Of a stretch of DNA of 64,000 bases, positions 53,060-62,209 are shown piece by piece (position 1 is the stretch's first letter; every line of letters starts with the position of its first letter). A program made the position numbers and the translations under genes. A model generated the notes under the pieces. The model was given only the letters and a program-made list of their open reading frames with translations. It was not told the origin of the DNA and did not search any database. Location: positions 39,142 through 103,141 of the forward strand of contig CAYFMP010000003.1 in the NCBI GenBank assembly GCA_964344215.1, in the 5' to 3' direction. This DNA is from CAYFMP01 sp964344215 (lineage in GTDB: Bacteria; Pseudomonadota; Alphaproteobacteria; Rhodospirillales; Casp-alpha2).

Positions 53060-54084
53060 GTGTCCGCGTCCTGCAGGCCATGGCCGGCGCCGAATATGGC
53101 GGCGCCGAGGCGTTCTTCGTCCGTCTCGCCATCGCGCTCGAGCAGGCCGGGCTCGACCAGAGAATAGTGATCCGGCGCAACCCTGCCCGCGCCGCGACCC
53201 TGCGGGCCGGCGGCGTCGAGCCGGTCGAGTTGGCGTTCGGCGGCAGGCTCGACTGGCGGACGCCGCGGGCGTTCAAGCGCGAGATCGACGCCTTCGAGCC
53301 CGATGTCGTGCTGACCTGGATGAACCGCGCTACCGTCATGTGCCCGGAAGGCCGGTTCCGCCACGTCGGTCGGTTGGGCGGCTACTACGATCTCAAGTAC
53401 TACCGCAAATGCGACCACCTGATCGGCAACACGGCCGATATCGTCGAATACCTGGTCGGCCAGGACTGGCCGGAGGCGCGCGCCACCTATCTTCCCAATT
53501 TCGTCTCCGGCCAAGCGGCCGAGCCGCTGCCCAGGCAAACCTTCTTCACGCCGGACGGAGCGCCGCTGGTTCTGGCCATGGGCCGGCTGCACGAAAACAA
53601 GGCCTTCGACGTCCTGCTCGAAGCCATCTCGCGGGTACCCAACGTTTATTTGTGGATCGCCGGCGAGGGGCCCCTGCGCGGGGAGCTGGAGGTCCTTTCC
53701 GAGAAGCTGGCGGTCAAGCCCAGGGTCCGTTTCCTGGGCTGGCGCGACGACGTCGCGGCCCTGCTCAGAACCTGCGACCTGTTCGTCTGTCCGTCCCGCC
53801 ACGAGCCGTTGGGCAACGTCGTCATCGAGGCGTGGGCGCAGGCGGCACCCGTCGTCGCCGCCGACAGCTTCGGTCCCGGCACCCTGATCCAGCACTTGGA
53901 ATCGGGCGTTCTGGTGCCGGTCGACGACGCCCCGACCCTGGCGCTCGCCATTCGCAACGTGCTCGACGACGACGACTTGCGCTACCGCATCACCGGCAAC
54001 GGCCATGCCGTCTACGAGGCGCATTTCACTGAAGCCCAGGTGGTCGGCCAGTACCTGGACTTCTTCGAGAGGGTGCTCGGCTGA
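53056..54084 (+). CDS. Glycosyltransferase family 4
   Basis: This 342-residue GT-B family 4 enzyme has VLQAMAGAEYGGAEAFFVRL (GGAE loop), then AMGRLHENKAFDVLLEAISR, VYLWIAGEGPLRGELEVL and FVCPSRHEPLGNVVIEAWAQ, with the E-x7-E catalytic and nucleotide-binding motif. It resembles the WaaG-like group. Both ends overlap neighbours (ATGA with the preceding gene, TGATG with asnB). The cluster probably builds lipopolysaccharide core or a surface glycan. Confidence 0.9.
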   Translation: MSVRVLQAMAGAEYGGAEAFFVRLAIALEQAGLDQRIVIRRNPARAATLRAGGVEPVELAFGGRLDWRTPRAFKREIDAFEPDVVLTWMNRATVMCPEGRFRHVGRLGGYYDLKYYRKCDHLIGNTADIVEYLVGQDWPEARATYLPNFVSGQAAEPLPRQTFFTPDGAPLVLAMGRLHENKAFDVLLEAISRVPNVYLWIAGEGPLRGELEVLSEKLAVKPRVRFLGWRDDVAALLRTCDLFVCPSRHEPLGNVVIEAWAQAAPVVAADSFGPGTLIQHLESGVLVPVDDAPTLALAIRNVLDDDDLRYRITGNGHAVYEAHFTEAQVVGQYLDFFERVLG

Positions 54085-55871
54085 TGTGCGGCATCGCCGG
54101 CATCATGACCGCCGACGGCCGCCCGCCTGACGGCGCCGCCCTCGATCGTTTGAGCGAGGCGCTGCTCCATCGCGGCCCGGACGGGCGCGGCAGGCGCGTC
54201 GCCGGCGATACCGGCCTGGTCCAGACGCGCTTGGCCATCATCGATTTGGAGACCGGCGACCAGCCGATCTTCGGACCCGACGGTGACGCCGGCCCGGCCC
54301 TTATCGCCAACGCCGAAATCTACAACTACATCGAACTGCGCGATGCCATGCCCGACGTCGGGTTCCGGACCCGGTCCGATTGCGAGCCGCCGCTGTACCT
54401 CTACCTCCGCCACGGACCCGGTTTCGCCGGGCATTTGCGCGGCATGTACGCCATCGCCGTCCACGACCCCGCGAAGGGCCGCCTGATGCTGGCCCGCGAT
54501 CCGTTCGGCATCAAGCCGCTCTATTACACCGAGACCGAACGCGGTTTCGCCTTTGCCTCCGAACTCCAGGCCCTGGTGGCGGCCGGGCTGGCCGGCGCCG
54601 GGCTCAGGGCGCAGGCAGTCGACGAGTTGCTGCACCTGCAGTTCACGACCGGGGCGGAGACGATGCTGGAGGGCATCCACCGGGTGCTGCCCGGCGAGAC
54701 ACTGATCGTCGAGTCGGGGCGCATCGCCGATAGCTGGCGCATACCGGCGTTGCCGTTGGAGGCGCCGCAGGGAACCGGCGAGGCGGATGCCGTTCGCGAT
54801 CTCGACACGGTGCTCGAAGACAGCGTCCGCCTGCACCAACGCTCCGACGTGCCCTACGGCATGTTCCTTTCCGGCGGCATCGACTCGTCGGCCCTGTTGG
54901 CGATGATGGGGCGCTTGAACGAGCGGCCGGTGCAGGCGTTTACGGCCGGTTTTTCGGGAACCGACGTCGCCGACGAGCGGGCCGCCGCCGCCGCCGTCGC
55001 CGCCGCCACCGGCGCCGAGCACCACCGGGTCGAGGTCTCGGAGGAGGATTTCTGGGACCTGCTGCCGGAGATCGCCGCCGCCATCGATGACCCGGCCGCC
55101 GACTACGCCGTGCTGCCGACCTTCAAGCTGGCCCGGGAGGCCAAGCGGGTCGGGCTCAAGGTGGTGCTGTGCGGCGAGGGCGGCGACGAGCTGTTCGCCG
55201 GCTACGGCCGCTACCGCCGGGCCCGCCGACCGGCTTTCCTCGGCGGCCGCCGAACCTGGCACGCGGGCGGCCTCGACGGCCTCGGGCTGCTGCGCGCGGA
55301 AACGCCCGACTGGCGCAGCGGCATCGCCGCCGCCGAGGCGGCGTTGCCGGCCGGCCTGACCCGGTTGCAGGAGGTGCAGGCGATCGACTGCGCCGATTGG
55401 CTGCCACACGATCTGTTGACCAAGCTCGACCGCTGCCTAATGGCCAACGGCGTCGAGGGCCGGGTGCCGTTTGTCGACCTCCAAGTGGCGGCGTTCGCTT
55501 TCCGGCTGCCCGACCGCCTCAAGGTGCGCCGCACGCTCGGCAAGTGGCTGCTGCGCAAATGGCTTGATGCGGCGGTGCCCGAAGCCCGCGCCTTTGCCCG
55601 CAAGCGCGGCTTCACGGTGCCTGTCGGCGAATGGATCTCGCACCGCGGCGCCGATGTCGCGGCGCTGGTGGCGAGACAGCCCGGCGTCGAGGAAGCCTGC
55701 GAGCCGGACGCCGTCGAGGCCCTGTTCCGCTCGCTGGCCTCCGGCCGGGGTCGTAAGAAAGGGAGCCAAGCGGCGTGGACGCTGCTCTACTACGCACTGT
55801 GGCACCGCCGCCACGTCTTGGGGCTTCCGCCCGAGGGCGGAGTGTTCGAGACGCTATCGGCCAAGAGCTGA
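54084..55871 (+). CDS. asnB: Asparagine synthase (glutamine-hydrolysing), AsnB-type amidotransferase
   Basis: The 595-residue protein has the class II glutaminase domain (catalytic Cys2 in MCGIAG, HRGPDGRG, SDCEPP) and a synthase domain with the pyrophosphate loop FLSGGIDSSALL and GEGGDELFAGYGRYRRARR. In true AsnB the loop is VNGEIYN; here it is IANAEIYNY, with alanine 77 where the oxyanion-hole glycine is expected. Its place at the end of a glycosyltransferase operon suggests that it amidates a surface sugar or makes asparagine for it, as AsnB homologues in polysaccharide clusters do; this is inference. Confidence 0.92.
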   Translation: MCGIAGIMTADGRPPDGAALDRLSEALLHRGPDGRGRRVAGDTGLVQTRLAIIDLETGDQPIFGPDGDAGPALIANAEIYNYIELRDAMPDVGFRTRSDCEPPLYLYLRHGPGFAGHLRGMYAIAVHDPAKGRLMLARDPFGIKPLYYTETERGFAFASELQALVAAGLAGAGLRAQAVDELLHLQFTTGAETMLEGIHRVLPGETLIVESGRIADSWRIPALPLEAPQGTGEADAVRDLDTVLEDSVRLHQRSDVPYGMFLSGGIDSSALLAMMGRLNERPVQAFTAGFSGTDVADERAAAAAVAAATGAEHHRVEVSEEDFWDLLPEIAAAIDDPAADYAVLPTFKLAREAKRVGLKVVLCGEGGDELFAGYGRYRRARRPAFLGGRRTWHAGGLDGLGLLRAETPDWRSGIAAAEAALPAGLTRLQEVQAIDCADWLPHDLLTKLDRCLMANGVEGRVPFVDLQVAAFAFRLPDRLKVRRTLGKWLLRKWLDAAVPEARAFARKRGFTVPVGEWISHRGADVAALVARQPGVEEACEPDAVEALFRSLASGRGRKKGSQAAWTLLYYALWHRRHVLGLPPEGGVFETLSAKS

Positions 55872-55923
55872 GCGCCCTGCGCCCGCCCGCCACCGTCCCC
55901 GCCGTCCTTTCCGCACCCTAACC

Positions 55924-55992
55924 GTCATCCCCGCGAACGCGGGAACCCAGGAAAACCACCGGAAGCTGGCCCCCGCTTTTGCAGGGGCGACG
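55924..55992. repeat. Dispersed palindromic repeat
   Basis: The element begins GTCATCCCCGCGAACGCGGG, then AACCCAG, and continues to a second arm (CCCCCGCTTTTGCAGGGG). This GTCATnCCCGCG type of short palindrome is a widely dispersed intergenic repeat in proteobacteria. It lies between asnB and the AhpD-like gene and may act as a weak terminator for both. Confidence 0.7.
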
Positions 55993-56021
55993 TGTGTGGG
56001 GACGACGGCGGCGGACCGCTC

Positions 56022-56378
56022 CTATCCCTTACCGCGTTCGGCGGCGAACTGGTCGAAGGCGGCCAGCGCCTGGGCGGCGTAGACCATCGACGGCCCGCCG
56101 CCCATGTAGATGGCCATGCCCAGCGTTTCCAGGACCTCCTCGCGGCTGGCGCCGTTCTTCTCGGTGGCGCGGGCGTGAAAGGCGACGCAGCCGTCGCACC
56201 GAACGGCGACGCTGATGGCGGTGGCGATCAGCTCCTTGGTTTTCGGATCGAGGGCGCCGTCGGCGGTCGCTGCCTTGGCCATTTCCGAGAACCCCTTCAT
56301 GGTGTCGGGGATGCCCTTGCGCAAATCGGCGATCGCCGAGTTGAGGTCGCGGGCCATTTCCGGATAATCGGTGTTCAC
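56022..56378 (-). CDS. AhpD-like carboxymuconolactone decarboxylase family protein
   Basis: This 118-residue all-alpha cytoplasmic protein has the AhpD-type redox motif CDGCVAFHARA (C-x2-C-x3-H) in the middle, preceded by LDPKTKELIATAISVAVR and followed by EEVLETLGMAIYMGGGPS. Such proteins act as thiol peroxidases/disulfide reductases or, in other members, as decarboxylases; the CxxC form favours peroxidase function. The start follows AAAGGAACC at good spacing. It stands alone, convergent with asnB. Confidence 0.92.
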   Translation of the reverse strand: MNTDYPEMARDLNSAIADLRKGIPDTMKGFSEMAKAATADGALDPKTKELIATAISVAVRCDGCVAFHARATEKNGASREEVLETLGMAIYMGGGPSMVYAAQALAAFDQFAAERGKG

Positions 56379-56548
56379 GTCGCTGGTTCCTTTTTTCTGT
56401 CGTAAGCCGAGCCGGTTCCGACCTTCTGCGGGATCATGCGGGCGCCGTCAAACGTTAAAACCGCGGACCCTCGAAAAACCCTCAAAACCCTTTATCGGCG
56501 TCGGCGAACGGGCTACAACGCCTGCGCATTCCAAAGCCACAGGTTGCC

Positions 56549-57598
56549 ATGCCCGGACCGGATATCCTGACGCTGCGCCGCCCCGACGACTGGCACCTGC
56601 ATTTGCGCGACGGCGCCATGCTGGCCGCCGTCGTGCCGTTCACGGCGCGGCAGTTCGCCCGTGCCATCGTCATGCCCAACCTGACACCGCCGGTAACGAC
56701 GGTCGAAGCAGCCGAGGCCTACCGCGCGAAGATCGTGGCGGCGCTGCCCGAGGGGGCGTCGTTCACGCCGCTGATGACGTGCTATCTGACCGACACGCTG
56801 GACCCGGGCGAGTTGGCCCGCGGCCACGCTTCGGGCGCGTTCACGGCGGCCAAGCTCTATCCGGCCGGCGCCACCACCCATTCCGAGGCCGGCATCACCG
56901 ACATCGCCCGCATCGAAGGCGTGCTCGACAAGATGCAGGAGATCGGCATGCCGTTGCTGGTACACGGCGAAGTCACCGATCCGGACGTCGACGTGTTCGA
57001 CCGCGAGGCGGTTTTCATCGAGCGCGTGATGGCGCCGATGCTGACCGATTTCCCCGAGCTCAAGGTGGTCTTCGAGCACGTCACCACCGAAGACGCCGTC
57101 GCTTTCGTCGAGGACGGCGGCGACAACATCGCCGCCACCGTCACCGCCCATCACCTGCTGATCAACCGCAATGCCCTGTTCGAGGGAGGCTTGCGGCCGC
57201 ACATGTACTGCCTGCCGGTGGCCAAGCGCGAGACCCATCGCCTGGCCTTGAGGCGGGCGGCGACGTCGGGCAACCCCAAATTCTTCCTCGGCACCGACTC
57301 GGCGCCGCACGCCGTCAGCGCCAAGCAGTCGGATTGCGGTTGCGCCGGCATCTTCACGGCGCCGCTGGCCCTCGAGCTCTACGCGCAGGTTTTCGACGCG
57401 GAAGCAAGGCTCGACAAGTTCGAAGCCTTTGCCTCGCTGAACGGGCCGGCTTTCTACGGCCTGCCGGCGAACGAGGATACGGTGACGCTGGTCCGCGGCA
57501 CGCCGGCCATACCCGGCGACGTGACCAGCGGCGACGGCGAAATCGTCCGCCCGTTCGCGCCGAAGCATTCCTTGCCCTGGACCATCGAAGGCGGCTAA
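56549..57598 (+). CDS. pyrC: Dihydroorotase
   Basis: PyrC closes carbamoyl aspartate to dihydroorotate in pyrimidine synthesis. The 349-residue zinc enzyme has RRPDDWHLHLRDGAML (two zinc histidines), the carboxylated lysine in FTAAKLYPAGATTHS, VHGEV and EHVTTEDAV (more zinc histidines), and the catalytic aspartate in FFLGTDSAPHAV. This is the class II (E. coli-type) enzyme. There is a 42-base gap to the ABC transporter genes downstream. Confidence 0.97.
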   Translation: MPGPDILTLRRPDDWHLHLRDGAMLAAVVPFTARQFARAIVMPNLTPPVTTVEAAEAYRAKIVAALPEGASFTPLMTCYLTDTLDPGELARGHASGAFTAAKLYPAGATTHSEAGITDIARIEGVLDKMQEIGMPLLVHGEVTDPDVDVFDREAVFIERVMAPMLTDFPELKVVFEHVTTEDAVAFVEDGGDNIAATVTAHHLLINRNALFEGGLRPHMYCLPVAKRETHRLALRRAATSGNPKFFLGTDSAPHAVSAKQSDCGCAGIFTAPLALELYAQVFDAEARLDKFEAFASLNGPAFYGLPANEDTVTLVRGTPAIPGDVTSGDGEIVRPFAPKHSLPWTIEGG

Positions 57599-57640
57599 CC
57601 TCACGGCAACAAACGGAAAAACACCGGGGAGGGGCCGACA

Positions 57641-58414
57641 ATGGCCAACGGGGCGACGGCGCTGGTCGTCGAGGACATCCACAAATCGTTCGGCCCGCTG
57701 GAAGTGCTGAAGGGCGTGTCGCTGACCGCGCACGACGGCGACGTGATCTCGATCATCGGCTCGTCCGGGTCGGGCAAGAGCACGTTTCTCCGCTGCATCA
57801 ACTTCCTCGAAACTCCGGACCGTGGCCGCATCGTCGTCGGCGGCGAGGAAATCCGCATCAGGACCGACAAGAACGGTCGTCATCTCGGCGCCGACCACAA
57901 GCAGATCGACCACCTGCGGACGCGCTTGGGCATGGTCTTTCAGAGCTTCAACCTATGGTCCCACATGACCGTCCTGCAGAACGTCATGGAAGGCCCGGTT
58001 CACGTGCTGAAGCGCCCGAAGGCAGACGTTCGCGACGATGCCATGGCGCTCTTGGAAAAGGTCGGCATCGCCGAGAAGCACGCCGCCTATCCTTCGGAGC
58101 TTTCAGGCGGCCAGCAACAGCGCGTCGCCATCGCCCGCATGCTGTGCATGAACCCGCAAGTGCTGCTGTTCGATGAGCCGACCTCGGCCTTGGACCCGGA
58201 GCTGGTCGGCGAGGTCCTGAAGGTGATGCACGATCTGGCCGACGAAGGCCGCACCATGATCGTCGTCACCCACGAGATGGGGTTCGCTCGCGAGGTGTCG
58301 GGCGAGACGATCTTCCTGCACGAAGGCCGCATCGAGGAGCAGGGGCCGCCGGCCGAGCTTTTCGGCAACCCGAAATCGGAGCGCTGCCGCCAGTTCCTTG
58401 CAAGCAGCCTGTAA
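57641..58414 (+). CDS. Polar amino acid ABC transporter ATP-binding protein
   Basis: This 257-residue ATPase drives a polar amino acid importer, close to HisP/AotP. It has Walker A GSSGSGKST, signature LSGGQQQRVAIARML, Walker B VLLFDEPTSALDPEL and the switch histidine in VVTHEMGFAREVS. The insert IRTDKNGRHLGADHKQI before the Q-loop is typical of the HisP/ArgT branch. ATG after GGGGAGGGG. It is first in an operon ordered ATPase, binding protein, two permeases. Confidence 0.94.
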   Translation: MANGATALVVEDIHKSFGPLEVLKGVSLTAHDGDVISIIGSSGSGKSTFLRCINFLETPDRGRIVVGGEEIRIRTDKNGRHLGADHKQIDHLRTRLGMVFQSFNLWSHMTVLQNVMEGPVHVLKRPKADVRDDAMALLEKVGIAEKHAAYPSELSGGQQQRVAIARMLCMNPQVLLFDEPTSALDPELVGEVLKVMHDLADEGRTMIVVTHEMGFAREVSGETIFLHEGRIEEQGPPAELFGNPKSERCRQFLASSL

Positions 58415-58476
58415 TTGGGTAATCTTTGAAAAAATAATGGGTTTTTCAACGACATCATCAACCGGGGAGAGCATCA

Positions 58477-59319
58477 ATGAAAAAACTAGCACTAATGGCC
58501 GCCGTCGCGGTCGCCCTGATCGCCGGTCCGGCCGGCGCCCAGGACTACAAGAACGTCACGGTCGCCACCGAAGGGGCGTACAAGCCCTGGAACTTCAAGG
58601 ACGCGGCGGGCAACCTGGTCGGCTTCGAGATCGACTACACCTGGGAGCTCTGCAAGCGCATGGGCACCAAGTGCAAGATCATCGAGCAGGCCTGGGACGG
58701 CATCATTCCGTCGCTGCAGGCCGGCAAATACGACGCCATCATCGCCGGTATGTCGATCACCGCCAAGCGTCAGAAAGTCATCACGTTCTCGCGCGACTAC
58801 CTGTCGGGCGGCGGCGGCCTGGTGGTCCTGAAGTCGAGCCCGATGGCCGGCTTCACCACTAAGATGAAGGCCGTCAACCTGAAGGAAGTGGACTCCGGCG
58901 AGCAGGCCGATCTCGACGCCATCGTCGCCACCTTCAAGGGCAAGACCGTCGGAGTACAGACCGCCACCACGCATGAGAATTTCCTGCGCGAGTACCTGGG
59001 CAAGGCGGTCACCATTCGCACCTACGACACCCAGGAGAACCTCGACCTCGACCTGCAGGCCGGCCGCGTCGATGCGGCGCTGGCCTCGATGGACTACTGG
59101 GTGCCGCTGTTGAAGTCGGACAAGGGCAAGGACTTCATCCACGTCGGTCCGCATCTTTCCGGCGGTCCGTTCGGCGCCGGCACCGGTGTCGGCATCCGCA
59201 AGGCCGACCAGAAGCTGGCCGATATGTTCTCAGCCGCTATCAACGAGACCCTGAAGGATGGCACCTGCGAGAAACTGGCCGTCAAGTGGTTCGGCTTCAA
59301 CAACTGCTCGCTGCCCTGA
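58477..59319 (+). CDS. Periplasmic basic amino acid binding protein
   Basis: The 280-residue receptor has a signal peptide (MKKLALMAAVAVALIAGPAGA) and a family 3 binding fold of the ArgT/HisJ/AotJ kind: VTVATEGAYKPWNFKDAAGN, LVGFEIDYTWELCKRMGTKC, WDGIIPSLQAGKYDAIIAGM and SITAKRQKVITFSRDY. The aspartate and arginine contacts expected for the amino acid backbone are in place; lysine/arginine/ornithine specificity is likely but unproven. A terminator follows the gene, before the permeases. Confidence 0.94.
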   Translation: MKKLALMAAVAVALIAGPAGAQDYKNVTVATEGAYKPWNFKDAAGNLVGFEIDYTWELCKRMGTKCKIIEQAWDGIIPSLQAGKYDAIIAGMSITAKRQKVITFSRDYLSGGGGLVVLKSSPMAGFTTKMKAVNLKEVDSGEQADLDAIVATFKGKTVGVQTATTHENFLREYLGKAVTIRTYDTQENLDLDLQAGRVDAALASMDYWVPLLKSDKGKDFIHVGPHLSGGPFGAGTGVGIRKADQKLADMFSAAINETLKDGTCEKLAVKWFGFNNCSLP

Positions 59320-59351
59320 TCGGGGCTGCGAGAGCGTTTGCAGGAAAGGGC

Positions 59352-59387
59352 GGCGGCCGTGCGTTGGCGTGGCGGCCGCCTTTTTCT
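59352..59387 (+). terminator. Intrinsic terminator after the binding-protein gene
   Basis: An eight-base GC stem (GGCGGCCG with CGGCCGCC) is followed by TTTTTCTT, 32 bases after the receptor stop and 20 bases before the permease start. It probably lets only part of the transcripts continue into the permeases. Confidence 0.8.
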
Positions 59388-59406
59388 TGACGCCCGGAGG
59401 GTTTGA

Positions 59407-60117
59407 GTGGACCTGACTATCCTGGGCTGGGGCGACGCCGGCTGGGGCGACGAGATGTTCTACGGCGCCCTGATGACGCTTGCCGTGGCGGCCGCCTCCT
59501 ACGGGCTCGGCGTCGTCATTGGCACCGGCTTCGCGGCCATGAAGCTGTCGAAGTTGTGGGCGTTGAACCTGATCGCCGACGTCTACACGACGGTGGTGCG
59601 CGGCATCCCGGAACTGCTGATCATCTACCTGGTATTCTACGGCGGCGGCGGCGTGCTGAGGGCGATCGCCAAGGGCGTCTTCGGCTACGGCGAGTACATC
59701 GACCTGCCGCTGTTTGTCACCGGCATGCTGTGCATCGGGGTAAGCGCCGGCGCCTATTCGACGGAAGTCATCCGCGGCGCCGTGCTGGCAGTGCCGGTCG
59801 GCCAGATCGAAGCGGCCCGCGCCGTCGGCATGAGCAAGGCGAAGCGGTTCTGGCGCATCCTGGTGCCGCAGGTGGCGCGCTACGCGCTGCCGGGCCTGGG
59901 CAACGTCTGGCAGTTGACGCTGAAGGAAACCTCGCTGATCTCGATCATCGGGCTGGTCGAGATCATGCGCCAGGCCTCGGTCGGCTCGGGCTCGACCAAG
60001 GAGCCGTTCACCTTCTACATCACCGCCTTCGTCCTCTACCTGGCGCTGACCTCGATCTCGAACCGGGGTTTCCTCAGGGCCGAGGCGTGGGCCAGCCGCG
60101 GTGTTAGGAGCGCCTGA
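59407..60117 (+). CDS. Polar amino acid ABC transporter permease (HisQ-like)
   Basis: This 236-residue integral membrane protein has about five helices and the coupling helix EAARAVGMSKAKRFWRILVP typical of HisQ/GlnP permeases. GAYSTEVIRGAVLAVPVGQI is the conserved EAA-like region. The start is GTG after a GGAGG at good spacing. It overlaps no neighbour, and the second permease starts one base after its stop. Confidence 0.93.
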   Translation: MDLTILGWGDAGWGDEMFYGALMTLAVAAASYGLGVVIGTGFAAMKLSKLWALNLIADVYTTVVRGIPELLIIYLVFYGGGGVLRAIAKGVFGYGEYIDLPLFVTGMLCIGVSAGAYSTEVIRGAVLAVPVGQIEAARAVGMSKAKRFWRILVPQVARYALPGLGNVWQLTLKETSLISIIGLVEIMRQASVGSGSTKEPFTFYITAFVLYLALTSISNRGFLRAEAWASRGVRSA

Positions 60118-60118
60118 T

Positions 60119-60877
60119 ATGGATTGGGAGTTTTTCGAGGAGACGTTTCCGGTGCTGCTCGGCGGAGTCCAGGAAACCGTGCTGCTGGCCGTCTCGTCGC
60201 TTTCCCTCGGCTTCGTGCTGGCCGTCGGCATCGCCGTGCTGAGGCTGTCGAAAAACCGCGCCTGCTGGGCGTTCGCCTACGGCTACGTCTATATCTTCCG
60301 CTCGACGCCGCTCTTGGTGCAGATCTTCCTGATCTACTACGGCTCGGGGCAGTTCCGAACCTTCTTCGAGGACATCGGTCTGTGGATATTCCTGCGCGAA
60401 CCGTGGTTCTGCGCCATCATGGCCCTGACCCTCAACACCGGCGCCTATACCTCGGAGATCATCAGGGGCGGCATCCAGTCGGTGCCGTGGGGCCAGCTGG
60501 AGGCGGCCCGGGCCACCGGCATGTCGGGCTTCCTGCTGTTCAGGCGCATCGTCTTCCCGGTCGCCATCCGCCAAGCCCTGCCGGCCTACGGCAACGAGAT
60601 CATCCTCATGCTCAAGGCGACGTCGCTGGCCAGCACCATCACCATCCTCGAAATCCTCGGCGAGGCGAAGCGGCTGCAGGCGGCCAGCTTCCAACCCATC
60701 GAGACCTTCACCCTGGCCGGCGTCATCTACCTGACGCTCAACTTCATCGTCACCCGCGCCGTCCTGTGGACGGAGATCAAGCTGTCGCCGCAGCTCTACC
60801 GCGACCGGGTGTCGTGGACCCGCAGCCTGTTCCGGGGCGCCGAGGCCGAGGCCGCCGTTTCCGACCAGATCCGCTGA
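60119..60877 (+). CDS. Polar amino acid ABC transporter permease (HisM-like)
   Basis: The second permease, 252 residues, forms a heterodimer with the HisQ-like partner. It carries YIFRSTPLLVQIFLIYYGSG near the third helix and the coupling segment EAARATGMSGFLLFRRIVFP. An in-frame start 18 bases upstream lies within the previous gene; the ATG before DWEFFEETFP is preferred. It ends the operon, 15 bases from the convergent deacylase gene. Confidence 0.93.
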   Translation: MDWEFFEETFPVLLGGVQETVLLAVSSLSLGFVLAVGIAVLRLSKNRACWAFAYGYVYIFRSTPLLVQIFLIYYGSGQFRTFFEDIGLWIFLREPWFCAIMALTLNTGAYTSEIIRGGIQSVPWGQLEAARATGMSGFLLFRRIVFPVAIRQALPAYGNEIILMLKATSLASTITILEILGEAKRLQAASFQPIETFTLAGVIYLTLNFIVTRAVLWTEIKLSPQLYRDRVSWTRSLFRGAEAEAAVSDQIR

Positions 60878-60891
60878 TCGCCGAGCGCGCC

Positions 60892-62037
60892 CTATTGGGT
60901 CAAGAGGTCGCCGGCCTTGCGGTGGGGCAGCGGTTCCGAACCGGCCACCTTGCCGATGCGGTCGCCGGGCTGGACCAGGGTGTCGGCCTTGCGCGCGAAG
61001 AACAGGCCCGACGCGGCGCTGAAGACGGGGGTGCGGGCGGCGCTCGGGTCGGCCGCCTCGATGTCGATCAACTCGGCGACGACTTCGCCTTTGTCGACGC
61101 GCTCGCCGATCTGCTTTTTCCAGGCCAGCAAACCGGCGGCCGGGCTGCGGATCATGTCCATGGCGTCGAGCGGCGTCGCCTCGCACGGTGGTTCGGGAAG
61201 CGGCCCCGGGTCGCCGCCGACGACGCCCTGACGCATCAAAAAGCGCAAGAGCCCGCCGGCGTCGGCCTCGGCCAGGTCGTCGCGGACGTCGTTGTGGCCC
61301 CTGAGCTCGACGGTGGTGGCGAAACAGCCTATGGGCAGCGCCTTGTCGATCTCGAAGCGTTCGCGCAGCTTCACCCACGGCGCCTGGTTGGCCTCGTCGA
61401 ACGGGTCGCCGCCCGGGTCTTCCTCCAGCAGCACGACCGGCGACCCTAGGTCGCAAGCCAGGGTCATCACGGTGTCGGCCTGGCTCTTGTGGGCGAACAG
61501 GTGCATGGTCGAGATGCTGTCGCAGTGGACGTCGAACACCAGATCGGCGTCGATGGAAAGGCCGAGCAGCTCGGCCCGCAAGGTCTCGACCTCGGTATGG
61601 CGCGGCAATTCGGCGGCCGCCGCCTTCAGGGCCATCCTCACCAGATCGGTGTTGACGGCGGCGTCGTTGCCGAGCTTGCCGTCCAAGCGCTCGGCGGCGG
61701 CCTCGGTCAGGTCGGGCCAATGGCGGTTGAAGTTGCCGCTGCCGTCGAAGGCATAACGGCCGGCCGCATAGCTGTTGAAACGCTGTGCCAGGCCGACCGG
61801 GTTGGCGAACGGCAGGACGACGATCTCGCCCCGGATGCGCGCTTCGGCGTCGGCCTCGTCGAGGCTGCCGATCAGGTGGTTGAGGGTCAACAGCCCGGGC
61901 CACTCGTCGGCGTGCAGCGCCGCGTGAAAATAGGCCTTGGGCCGCGCGCCGGGCGTCCCGTAGCGGTGTACGAGCAGGCGCCTGGCGGTGCCGGGGCTGG
62001 TCTGCGGCAGCGGAATCTCCTCGGTGGTGCGGGGCAT
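60892..62037 (-). CDS. Succinylglutamate desuccinylase/aspartoacylase family deacylase
   Basis: The 381-residue enzyme belongs to the M14-like AstE/AspA family, zinc hydrolases that remove acyl groups from amino acids. The zinc site is HADEW (His42, Glu45; usually HGDE) plus the later histidine in DVHCDS, and the arginine-type substrate region NPVGLAQRFNSY. The C-terminal half (ATPLDAMDMIRSPAAGLLAW, VLxGERVDKGEVV) is the beta hammerhead domain. Convergent to a basic amino acid importer, it may deacylate an imported or intracellular N-acyl amino acid; this is inference. The ATG before PRTTEEIPL is used. Confidence 0.9.
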   Translation of the reverse strand: MPRTTEEIPLPQTSPGTARRLLVHRYGTPGARPKAYFHAALHADEWPGLLTLNHLIGSLDEADAEARIRGEIVVLPFANPVGLAQRFNSYAAGRYAFDGSGNFNRHWPDLTEAAAERLDGKLGNDAAVNTDLVRMALKAAAAELPRHTEVETLRAELLGLSIDADLVFDVHCDSISTMHLFAHKSQADTVMTLACDLGSPVVLLEEDPGGDPFDEANQAPWVKLRERFEIDKALPIGCFATTVELRGHNDVRDDLAEADAGGLLRFLMRQGVVGGDPGPLPEPPCEATPLDAMDMIRSPAAGLLAWKKQIGERVDKGEVVAELIDIEAADPSAARTPVFSAASGLFFARKADTLVQPGDRIGKVAGSEPLPHRKAGDLLTQ

Positions 62038-62209
62038 GGACGGGCCTCCTCTGAACGGCATTGGCGCGTTGGCCGAGAGTAGGCCGCGCCGGCTTTCGCG
62101 GCAACAGCGCGCTGGTGCGTCGCGGCAATACCGTGCTGATTGATTGACGCAGCGCTCAAGCCGTCTATAACGAGTTTCCGACCCGCGCCCCGATCCGGAG
62201 ACACAGCCG

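Noticed and set aside
60104..62128. 674-codon minus-strand frame over the permease and deacylase genes
   Set aside because: Arg/Pro-rich shadow translation in another frame; it overlaps two recognised genes.
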